From assembly GCF_028858725.1 (NCBI RefSeq), contig NC_084775.1:15397597-15461596 (forward strand): a stretch of DNA of 64,000 nucleotides, read 5' to 3'. Shown here piece by piece: positions 1 through 9,300 of the stretch (position 1 is the first letter of the stretch; the number at the start of each line of letters is the position of its first letter). Below the pieces are notes generated by a model that saw only the letters and a program-made list of their open reading frames with translations, was not told the DNA's origin and did no database searches. The position numbers and the translations under genes are program-made. This DNA comes from Colius striatus (lineage: Eukaryota > Chordata > Aves > Coliiformes > Coliidae).

Positions 1-218
1 TGTCCGGTGAAGGCAAGTAAAGCCTGGGGGCCTGACCTGAATTAACACACACTGGAGTGAGCTGTAAGGAGTGGGAGGACTGACAAGAGTCTCAGACTAG
101 AAACAAAACCCTTTTCTCTCTCCCTAATGCTTAGAAGAGAGAGTTCCCTGAACCTCTTGCCCCAGGATTTATTCTCCTGTGCAGACCAGTCCTTTGCTTT
201 ACCAAACCTTCCTTTCAG

Positions 219-331
219 AGGGGGCATTTTGGAGCCTGGGGGAACGGTGGAGATCAAGTTCAGGAGGAAAGATTTGGTGAAGACCATGAGAAGGATCGAT
301 GCAGCCTACGCCAAGCTCGTGGAGCAGCTGG
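219..331 (+). CDS. ACACB: ACACB exon (fifth from last)
   Basis: The acceptor is TTTCAG at 213-218 and the donor is GTAAGG at 332. The exon encodes [18 protein letters not shown] and the segment ending KLVEQL. The first base completes a split Arg codon and the last base starts a split Gly codon. Confidence 0.9.
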
Positions 332-2479
332 GTAAGGGAAAGGCCTTTCAGCTGCACTAAGTGAAAGCAAGAGGCCCAAACACCGCGGTGGCACCCGTCA
401 GGGCATCCTGCAGCATCCCTCTGGAAATTCTTCATGGCTTTTCCGATGGAGGGGCCTGCCAAGGGGATGTGTAAAACACCAGCATGTCCTGGGGGCTCTG
501 AGTGGTGCTGGACTGCTCTCTCATGCTGTGAGACAAAGAATGGCAATGGCCATGCTGAATCAGTACGTAATGGGAGGACACACAGTCCCTGCAGAGCTGC
601 ACACGGGCTGCCCTTAGTGCACTGAGCCTCCTTTGGCCCCGTGACCGGCTCCTGCCTGCAGCTGCTGGGGGAGCTGCCTTGGGAGGTCCCTGTCCCTCTG
701 CCCCTCCTCACTGCCCAAGCCCCATCTCACACAGCCCAGGGCAGGGCTCAGCCCCCGCAGTGGCCGTGGGGCTCGTCCCGGGGCAGCGGGTGGGCTGCTT
801 AGCACAGCGTGTCCCACAGGGACCCCCGAGCTGCCCGAGGAGCAGCGCAGGGAGCTGGAGCAGCAGCTCAAGGCCCGGGAGGAGCTGCTCCTGCCCATTT
901 ACTACCAGGTGGCTGTGCGCTTCGCCGACCTGCACGACACGCCGGGCCGCATGCAGGAGAAAGGCGTCATCACGGTGAGAGGGGCTGGTGTGTGCACAAG
1001 GAGCTGGGGGGGAACATGGCCAGGAGAGGTGAGCCCAACCAGCCCCAGGGCTCCTCCATCCCATAGGAGTCATGGCCAGTGCATAAACTGGGGGGGGCTG
1101 GCTGGGGGTCGGGTCACTCTGGGCATCGGTCAGCGGGTGGGGAGCAGCTGCACCGGGCAGCACTTGGCTTTTGCTTGGGTTCTGTTTCTCTTATTGCTAT
1201 TCTGCTTTATTTAGTTGTTATTCTTACCTTAACCCACAAGTTTTGATTTTCTTTCCTGCTTCCCCTCCCATCCCACGGGAGCTGTGGCTCGGGGCAGTGG
1301 GTGAGGGGCTGTGATGCCAACCAGGCTGGAGCCACCACACAGCAGAGCTGCCTCCACACCTGCTGGCGTGAGCACTTCAGCTCCTCTTCCTCCTGCCAAG
1401 ACCAACCCAGGCTGTGTCCCCATTTCTGCAGGACATCCTGGAGTGGAAGAACGCCCGCTCCTTCCTCTACTGGCGGCTGCGGCGGCTGCTGCTGGAGGAG
1501 AGGGTGAAGGCAGAGGTGCTGAGGGCCAACAGTGAGCTGAGCCACAACCACATCCAGTCCATGCTGCGGCGCTGGTTCATGGAGACAGAAGGAGCAGCAA
1601 AGGTACCCCTGTTACAGAGATGTGTCCCAGGAAAGCTCTCGCCAAAGCAGGTTTGATAGTTTAGAAAGCTGGCGGTAGTGTGTTGCAGTGCTGGGTGCAG
1701 GGGGGATCACTCCACCCAAGGTGCACCCTGAGAAATGAAGGAGCACTCCTTATATACCTTAGAGAGAAATGAAGCAATGGTCTCACCGTGGCCTTGCTGA
1801 AGCGGTGTGGAAGTTGTTTGTCTGCTCAGTCACACAACTTACAGGGAAAGGACAGTTATCTGCTGTCCTAAGGCTCCCTCCCTCGGCCACTTCTCAGGCT
1901 GGTTTCAAAAGCCTGAGCTTCAATTTCCAGACTGAGCATTTTACTCAGTGGCTGCTGCATGGGAGCAGGGGAGTGTGCTGTGCCACATGTGCAGGACTGA
2001 GAAGCAAAATCCCATTGCCCGGTTTTGTCACGGGAGGAAAAAGTCAGAGGCCATGTCAGGAAGGAGAGGCTGAGGCTGTGCAGGCAGCAGGAGCCCACGC
2101 CGCTGCTCTCCCCAGGGCTACCTCTGGGACAACAACCAGGTGGTGGTGGAGTGGCTGGAGAAGCACCTGCAAGAGGATGACGGCACCCAGTCAGCCATCC
2201 GGGAGAACATCAAGTACCTGAAGCGGGACTACGTGCTGAAGCACATCCGGGGGTGAGTGTGTGCGGCGCCGGGCTGGGCAGAGCGTGGTGGAGAGGCGCT
2301 GGGTCCTGCCTCAGCCTCCAAGGCAGCTGCCCTCTCCCCATCTGCCTTGCAGCTTGGTCCAAGCCAACCCCGAGGTGGCCATGGACTGCGTCATCCAGGT
2401 GGCTCAGCACATCAGCCGTGCTCAGAAGGCCCAGGTCGCCCATCTGCTCTCCACCATGGATGAGGGCGGCCCGTCCTGA
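219..2479 (+). CDS. ACACB: Acetyl-CoA carboxylase 2 (beta), C-terminal five coding exons, partial
   Basis: ACACB carboxylates acetyl-CoA to malonyl-CoA near the outer mitochondrial membrane; the product inhibits CPT1 and so restrains fatty-acid oxidation. Seen here are five exons joined in frame: 219-331, 820-974, 1432-1602, 2116-2252 and 2353-2479, ending in TGA at 2477-2479. They encode the last 233 residues, the tail of the carboxyltransferase domain, with family blocks such as [46 protein letters not shown] and [14 protein letters not shown]. All junctions are GT-AG. The 5' part, with the biotin carboxylase and biotin-carrier regions, lies left of the window; bases 1-218 are intron with no exon seen. 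The paralogue ACACA has a very similar C-terminus, so the assignment to ACACB rests mainly on the neighbouring FOXN4 and MYO1H genes. The C-terminal residues STMDEGGPS are typical of the ACC family end. Confidence 0.93.
820..974 (+). CDS. ACACB: ACACB exon (fourth from last)
   Basis: The acceptor is CCCACAG ending at 819 and the donor is GTGAGA at 975. The translation runs from [20 protein letters not shown] to [10 protein letters not shown]. It carries the conserved ACC block [16 protein letters not shown]. Confidence 0.9.
1432..1602 (+). CDS. ACACB: ACACB exon (third from last)
   Basis: This is a 57-codon phase 0-0 exon between TTCTGCAG (ending 1431) and GTACCC (1603). It encodes [20 protein letters not shown] through [15 protein letters not shown], a nearly invariant carboxyltransferase C-terminal block. 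Confidence 0.92.
2116..2252 (+). CDS. ACACB: ACACB exon (second from last)
   Basis: The acceptor is CTCTCCCCAG ending at 2115 and the donor is GTGAGT at 2253. It encodes [20 protein letters not shown] through YVLKHIRG; the last Gly codon is split. Confidence 0.92.
2353..2479 (+). CDS. ACACB: ACACB terminal coding exon with stop
   Basis: The acceptor is CTTGCAG ending at 2352. It encodes [15 protein letters not shown] and a C-terminus of [11 protein letters not shown], followed by TGA at 2477-2479. Confidence 0.92.
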
Positions 2480-3690
2480 GGCAGGGCGCGTGGGGCAGGA
2501 GGGGCAGCGGCACACGCTGCTGCCCAGAGGCCTGGCCTCGCCTCCACACCCATCCCTCAGCCCTGCAACTGGAGCCTCGGACTCTTACTCACGTGCCTGT
2601 ATGAAAGATGCCAATGTTTGCGTTTGAAGCCATGAAGATGGTCCTGCCACCCCTGCAAAGGCCCTTCTGCCACGGCGGGTGTTCTCCAGAAGGGCAGCGT
2701 GGAGCAAGACAAGCTCGTCCTCAGCCGAGTCTGGAGTCTGGACCTGGTGCAGAAGTTGGTTTTTAGAAGAATCTGAAATCTTGTCCTGTGTTTTAGTTGT
2801 AAGCCCTGCTCATAGTCTTCAAAACAAGCACCGGTGTCAGACTCACGAGGCTTGGGTGGAGCTGGAAGGACACAAGGCAACTGGCCCAGGCACAGCGAGG
2901 CAGCGGGGCGAAGCAGGAGGCCTCCAGCCAGCCGTGGTGAGGCTGAGCAGGCAGCAGCCCCGGGAACTGGAACCCTGCTGAAGATGCAGTCACAAACTGA
3001 TGTTAGATTGACAAACTCAGGAACCGTGAGGAGCAACTCGTCTCGTCCTTCCCCTTGTTTGGAAAGGACCGGTAGATGTGACTGTGAGTAGCTGATGGCC
3101 CAGGAAAGACATCAGTGAGCTGCTGCAGTGGGAACATCAACGGACCCACCACTGTTTAACTGACCCCACTGTTCCTCTCGCCCATCTCATGTCCTTCCTG
3201 GCTCCCACCACAGCTCCTGTGGGTGTTTTCAGCCGGTGGCTCCTGCAAGAGGATGGGGAGGAGGGAGGACACGGCTCCAGGTGACCCAGTTGCTCTGTCT
3301 CCTCAGACCTGTACCTTTCTTCTTGGGTGGCCTTCAATCCTCTTGATCCATGGAAACTTGGGCGTGTGTTTTCCTGTGCCTCTGGGTGGGAGCGTCATTT
3401 CAGCAGCACAGGTTTAGCTTTGGCTCACAAAGGGGGAGGCAGGATGGGGAGGGAAGGTGGGATACCCAGTTCAAGTGCAGTGCTGGTGTTGGGGTGCTGT
3501 GGAGGTGTCAGACCCCCCGGACATGGCTGGGCTGGGGGGTACCACCAGGCTCTGGGGGGGATCTGTCTGCCCTGGGGCTGCAAAGGGCCTCAGGAGCTGC
3601 TTGCTGGTTTGAAAGGTGGCACAGCACTTTGCCAGGGAAGGCCACACGGGAGCCAAACCACTGCCAATAAAGTGAGCGTGGGTCTGAAGG
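2480..3690 (+). other. ACACB: ACACB 3' untranslated region
   Basis: Sequence after the ACACB stop has no further ACC-like coding blocks and runs to the polyadenylation signal at 3666. The 3' end near 3690 is inferred from that signal, not observed. Confidence 0.6.
3666..3671 (+). terminator. ACACB: Polyadenylation signal AATAAA, likely ACACB
   Basis: A canonical AATAAA lies 1.19 kb after the ACACB stop. A GT-rich stretch (GTGAGCGTGGGTC) follows at once, and a T-rich stretch is found around 3710-3722, as expected for a downstream cleavage element. Confidence 0.6.
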
Positions 3691-4440
3691 AAGATTTCCC
3701 GACCTCTCTTTCTTTCCTTGTTGTCTAAACGTGGCAGATCTGAGCTGGGGCCGGTGCCTCTGACGCTGTGCAGCCCCCTCCCCACAGCACAGAGCAGCCC
3801 CAGGCCCCTCCTGCCACCCCCTGCCCCTAAGCCAGAGCTCTGCTCCCCACTCACATACAGGGATTTTCAGGACTTCATACAGCAAATACCCCTAAACTCT
3901 TACTCTCCTGGATGATTCAAGACGGGACAAACCCTCAACTTGGACATAGTATTGTGTCAGTAAAGGTGATGAAGTCTGGAGAAAGCTGCCCTTTTAGAGA
4001 GGAGTCTGCACCCCCTTGCAGCTGGGTGCTGTAAACGCTCTGTGCATGGGCCAGATGCTTTTCTGTCAGTGGTGGCTTGGGAACACACGTGACTGGAGCA
4101 GGGCTTGCTCCCCAGCACACAGGGACAGGGTGGCAGGAGTCCAGCACGCCTGAGCTTTGTCCATTTGTGGCCATGCATGTGCTGTGCGAAACTGTTTCCT
4201 CACAGGGTAGCAGATGCCTCAGTTCTTGTTCAGTGCTGAGCTGCTGGTGCCGTAGAGTCCCAAAGTTACTGAGGATGAAAAAGATCTTTAAGACCAAGTC
4301 CAAGCATTAACCCAGCCCTGACCCACGGCCCTCAGCCCCACAGCTACACGGCATTACACACCCCTGGATGCAGCCCTGGGGCAGGGACTCACACACCACA
4401 GAGCAGTTCTAGTGCAGCACATCCAGAATGACCCAGGCAC
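3691..4440. other. Short intergenic gap between convergent 3' ends
   Basis: About 750 bases lie between the inferred ACACB cleavage site and the inferred FOXN4 cleavage site. I see no coding blocks, RNA gene or recognisable repeat in it. Confidence 0.5.
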
Positions 4441-4454
4441 AGCGCTAAGAAATA

Positions 4455-4460
4455 TTTATT
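4455..4460 (-). terminator. FOXN4: Polyadenylation signal for FOXN4 (TTTATT on plus)
   Basis: On the minus strand this reads AATAAA, 1.6 kb after the FOXN4 stop. The sequence just beyond it on the minus strand (plus 4385-4440) is TG-rich, consistent with a downstream element. It is the only TTTATT I noticed between 4440 and the stop codon. Confidence 0.55.
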
Positions 4461-5904
4461 GAAGCAAATGAAGACACGAGAGGCCGCCAGTCCCAGCGAG
4501 GGACCGTCAATCAGGGTCACGCTTGAGCAATAAATTAGAGCCCTTCTGGGAGAGGTGGAGGTTGGCTCACCCCTGCTCTTCACAGCACTGATTTGCCAGC
4601 AAGAAGCTGCCCCACAGCGGTGGCCCCAGCACCCTGTGCCCTCCAGGCTCTTGGTACAGAGGAGCCCGTGAGCACACGGACACGACACCGGGACCGACAG
4701 ACCGGGAAACACACAGGGGCAGAGAAGACACCAGGTATAAATATTACTTCATGGTCACAGAGGTGTAAGTAAACTAAATGCTAAATGCCAGCAGTCTGCT
4801 TTTCCCCTGTTCTCAGGTGTTCCATCACCTCTTCCACAACTGCTCCCAAGGATAAAGCGGGGTTTGAGACCTGGAAGGACAGGAGGAGCAGCCCCTGTGT
4901 GCTGCACTCACAATGTTCAGTCGCAGTATTTGGCCTCTCAACAGTTGGGGTGGGCTGGTGGTTTTTCTTTTTATACAAACTGTGAGTTTCACGGTATCAA
5001 AAGTGCTTATTTAAAACAAAGGTAGTGTCACAGCAGTGACATTTCTGGTGGTGAGTAAGTTAGTGGCTGCAAAAGGGGTTCCTGCAGCAGTCAGAAGACG
5101 GCCAGTGCTCAGTTGACATCGTTTCCTTTACCTTCATCACAATAAATATAAATAAATTTACAGATGGTGACACTGCCTAGCACGAGAACAGCCAGAAGCA
5201 CAAGACACAGGACTATAAACAAATCTACTCTTCTTTAGAAACAAAAAAGATTCCTAAAAGTAGGCAAAGCCCTAAACTCTTCTACCCCGTGATCAGTTTA
5301 ACGCCAGCGGTGCCGCTTCCTCTGTGGTGGGGTGAGGACTTGGGTTTTAAACCCAGGTGTAACAGTTGGCTGCTATGGGTTGGATTTTTCATCTTTAATA
5401 TTTTCCCTCCTTCTTTTTTCCCCTCCCTCATAACAATAAATTAACAAGAGTTACATCAGGGAAGTGTTAGTGGTGCACCTGTCTCCAGAAACCCGGCGGG
5501 CTCTGTGTTCAACAGCGAGAGTTACTTGGCACGTGCAGAAGGAAAGGTCTCTGTGGTCTCTGATCAGCCCTTTTGGACTCCAAGGTGGTGCTGAGCAGCC
5601 CAGTGTCTCGTGTTGGCTCCTGGGTCGGTGGTGACCAAACAACCTCTGCACGTAAGTCCAGGTCAGCGTCGACTAAACTCACCCACCGTAATTTGTAGCT
5701 CAGTGAAAGTTCCTGCTGGCTGATGCCTCCCAGGTCCTTCTGGAGAGCTCACCAGTCCTGCAACACCAGTGTCTGTGCTCCCTCCTCAATCTTGCCACGG
5801 GTGAAAGTGGTTCTAGTAGTAGTCTGACTTATTTGGGCGTCACAGGCCGTGTCTCAGTAAACAGGCACCAGGTTCCCAGTGTCTGCAGGAGCTCCTTTCC
5901 TTGT

Positions 5905-6003
5905 AACCTGATGGAGGTGAACCTGCTTCAGCAGGGGCTGGACTGGCTGATCTCCAGAGGTCCCTTCCAGCCCCCACCACTCAGGGATTCTGTGGTTCTG
6001 TTG
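5905..6003 (+). repeat. CR1 LINE 3' tail fragment
   Basis: The sequence has the hallmark avian CR1 3' end: a GGCTGGACTGGCTGATCTCC block, then AGAGGTCCCTTCCAGCCCC, then a terminal GATTCTGTGGTTCTG resembling the CR1 octamer tail. It is on the plus strand, antisense to FOXN4, and only the tail is present. Confidence 0.85.
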
Positions 6004-6061
6004 CTTTCAGGTTGGACTGTAAGGGTGGAGAGAGCCAAAGGTCCGTGGGACAGCAGAGGCC

Positions 6062-6312
6062 TCAGAGCAGAGCGATGGGTTTGTTGCCCTGAGGGTTCAT
6101 GTACTGAGCTGCTGCCACGTTGTCCAGCGTGGTGTAGGTGGTGTAAAGGCCGGTGACCTGCACGTCTGAGAAGGAGTGATCACTGCCACTGGACACGGGG
6201 GTGAGGCCAGGGGTGCCCAGGTCACAGTCTGAGAGGTGCAGGGGAGAGTTGCTGAAGGCACCCAAGGTGTCGAGGCTGAAACTGTCATCTTTTATTTCCT
6301 CCCATATGTTAC
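6062..6312 (-). CDS. FOXN4: FOXN4 coding exon 9 with stop
   Basis: Residues 434-515, from [19 protein letters not shown] to GNKPIALL, with stop TGA on plus 6064-6062. The acceptor on the minus strand is CTTTTCAAG. The acidic/aromatic block after NIWEE is conserved in FOXN4 orthologues. Confidence 0.95.
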
Positions 6313-9300
6313 CTTGAAAAGATTCAGTTCTGGTCACAGCCCCAGGCTGGTGCTGTGGCCAGGGGCCAGGCCATGACTACAGGGCTTTCCCTGCTGCTCA
6401 GGACCAGTGCTGCTTGTGGATGCTGCCAGTTGTAGCCCAAAGGCAGCAACTGTGTCTGTTCCCCCCCATTTCTCTGGTTCTTTTCAGGGCAGCATCTCCC
6501 TACCATCTGCTAAACAGAAACCCAGGGGCCATGCCAGGCATCAGCAAGAGCCAGGGACGTTCTTGCACAGACTGGGCAGCTGCCTGGACATCCCTGTCTC
6601 CAGCCACTGCAGTGTCTGTGCCTGAACCACACAGGCACTTTGCTCCCACACTGAGCAGAAATGCCAGGGAATCACAGGATCATTTGGGTTGGCAATGCCC
6701 TTGAAGCTGCTGCAGTCCCAGCCCTCCCCTCACCCTGCCCAGCCAGCACTGACCCACAGCCCTCAGCACCTCAGCTCCACAGCTTTGGGATCCCTCCAGG
6801 GCTGGGCACTCCCCCAGCTCCCTGGGCAGCCGGGCACAGGGGCTGACACCCCTCTCAGGGAAACAGTTCTGCCTCAGCTCCAACCCAAACTGACCCCCAG
6901 CTCCCTGCAGCCTCCTGTCAGGGAGTGTCAGAGAGTGCTGCTGCCTCCCTTCAGCCTCCTCTTCTCCAGGTTCAACACCCCCATTCCCTCAGCCCCTCCC
7001 CAGCACCCTTGTGCTCCAGCCCCTTCCCCAGCTCCAGTGATGCTCCAGGCAGTCACACTGCAGCAGCCAACACCCAGCCCAGCCACATCCCACCCAGAGT
7101 CACCCCAGCAACCACACAAACCGTGCCCTCCCCTCCCTCAGCTTCTGTCCCGTACCTTGCAAGGCAAAATCCATAATGCTCGGGTCCAGAGCATCCACCT
7201 CCGTGCTCATGTCGGCCGTCATGCTGAGGAAGTCGGGGGGCAGGCGGCCCAGGGGGTGCTGGGGCAGGGGGCTGGGGCTCATGGTGGGCAGCGTGTGCAG
7301 CGGAGGCGTCTGCGCGGGTGCGGGCGAGCCGGGGGCCATGCGGGCCTGGGCCTGCAGCTGGTGGTGCAGCGGCAGCGGCTGCAGCGACAGCGTCATGACG
7401 GGCTGCGGCTGCAGCTGGGACACGGGCAGCCGGCCCTGCGCTGGGGCCAGGTGCTTCAGGGGGGGCCCCTCGGGCTCTGCCTGTTTGCCGGGCCGCCGGC
7501 AGCTCTCGGGTCTGTCGGTGATCAGCTTGTCCAGCTCCTCTGCACCGGCGAGGCCCATTCCCAAGGAAGAAAAAGAGACAGTTGAACCCATTTCTTGGGA
7601 CAGAGCCTGGCCAAAGCACCTCACGAGTGAGCACAACGGCACGCTTTTAGCCATGAAACCGAACGGGCGGGGTACCAGGTGCAGCCCAGCAGGAAGGATT
7701 GACAGTGCAGAGAGGAGGAGATGCCAGAGCCTTCCCTACCCTCACCCCTCGCCCACTTCCATGGCCACCCCTAACTGAGCTAAAGAAATGATCGTGAGAC
7801 TTACAGAGAGCAACCAAACCACCACTGACGGCAGCTGGCTGCAGTCGCAGAGCCAAGCACCCTCAGCACGTCTCCTGCTTGCAAAGGTACCCTGAATCCT
7901 GCTTCTATCTCAAACTGGTATTTGTGTAAGAGACTCCTGACAGCTTCAAGTGGGCTTTTTAAGCAAAGGAGAACAAAGTTTATCATTGATTGCATCTTAC
8001 AGGGTTTGCAGCAGGAAGCTCCAGGTGGTTTTGCCAATATTGAGCTCCTGAAAGCTTCCCAAACGTGTGTCTTTCTGAATAAGAAGTGGAAAGTCTTAAC
8101 AGAGGGAGGGTTTTGCAGAGGAGCAGGCAAAAAACCACTGTGTGACACTATAAATACAAACAGTGGAGGGAGTGGAACACTCCTTGGGTGTGTTAGAGAC
8201 AATCCCTTCTGAGGCTGGGGACTGAGTTACACCGAGGGCCTCCAAAACCAGCTGCCAGCCCAGGCCCCTGCTCCTGCCGCCTGGTATCACCCTGTCACAC
8301 AGCCTCGGGGTGGCAGCAAGGACTTGGCTCCCTGCAGAGCGTGGGGGACCTCAGCCTCTCAGAGGAGGTGGCCATGGCAAGGTGTGAGAGCTCTGCACCA
8401 GCCAGCTCTGCTCCACGCAGCTTCTCTCTTGAGATCCCGGCGTTCCTGGCCAAGTAGACATTTTTTCCCTCCTTACCTCTTGCACACAGAGCAGAAACAC
8501 GCTCTCTGCCCTACCTGGGTTAGCCATGCTCCTGTGAATAGCAGCCAAGTCCTTCCTCTTCCACTTCTGCATCTCCTCCTCCATCTTGTCGATCTTGGCG
8601 GGGTTGAGGGCCCAGAGGCAGCCCTTGCGCGAGGTGCCGCTCAGCTTGTTCTCCACCTTCTCAAAACACTTATTGAGCGACAGGTTGTGGCGCACGGAGT
8701 TCTTCCAGCCATCGGGGGCTGTCTGCAAGGTGCAGCAGGGTGTGAGCGAAACGAGCTGTGTGTGGTGTGCTCCTTCCTCCCCCACCCCCGGGCACACACG
8801 TACCTTGAAGTAGGGGAAGTGCTCCTTCATGAAGCTGTAGATCTCACTCACGGGGAGGCTGCCTGTTTTGCTGTTCTTCAGTGCCATGGCGATCAAACAG
8901 CTACGGGACAGACACAGGGACGGACAGATGCCCTATGCTCAGCCATCATACGCCTCCTTCTGCTCTGGCAACCTCACACCCATCTCTGAGGACACGGGCA
9001 GATGGCTGATTGTGGGCTTACGGCACCCAAGTGCCCCTGTGATCCTGCACTTTACTCCTCAGCTCTTTTACCCTGATGTCCAGGAACTATGGTACTTGTT
9101 CCTTCCTGCTGCCCCTCAGAGGCAGCTCCCACAGAGCTGGGCAGAAGAGGGGCCGTTTGGTCCCTTTGAAAGGAATCCAACCCTCTCGTGCTGCCACACC
9201 TGCAGCGTTCTAGCCGTCCCCGTGGAGGCAACACCGTGTTCTGCTCCCTGCTCACCTGTACGAGTAGATGGGCTTGGGGTAGTGCTTTGGATGCAGCTCC

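Larger units (their letters stand above)
4440..6061 (-). other. FOXN4: FOXN4 3' untranslated region
   Basis: This is the span between the FOXN4 stop codon and the candidate polyadenylation signal. It includes an antisense CR1 tail at about 5905-6003 close to the stop. There are AT-rich patches around 5140-5160 and 5390-5445. The distal end is inferred from the signal at 4455. Confidence 0.5.

Noticed and set aside
199-711. Minus-strand open frame of 170 codons opposite ACACB
   Set aside because: It overlaps an ACACB exon and introns, with Cys/Ser/Gly-rich translation and no recognisable domain.
6689-7585. Plus-strand open frame of 298 codons
   Set aside because: It runs over a CR1 fragment and the antisense of FOXN4 exon 8; it is a shadow frame.
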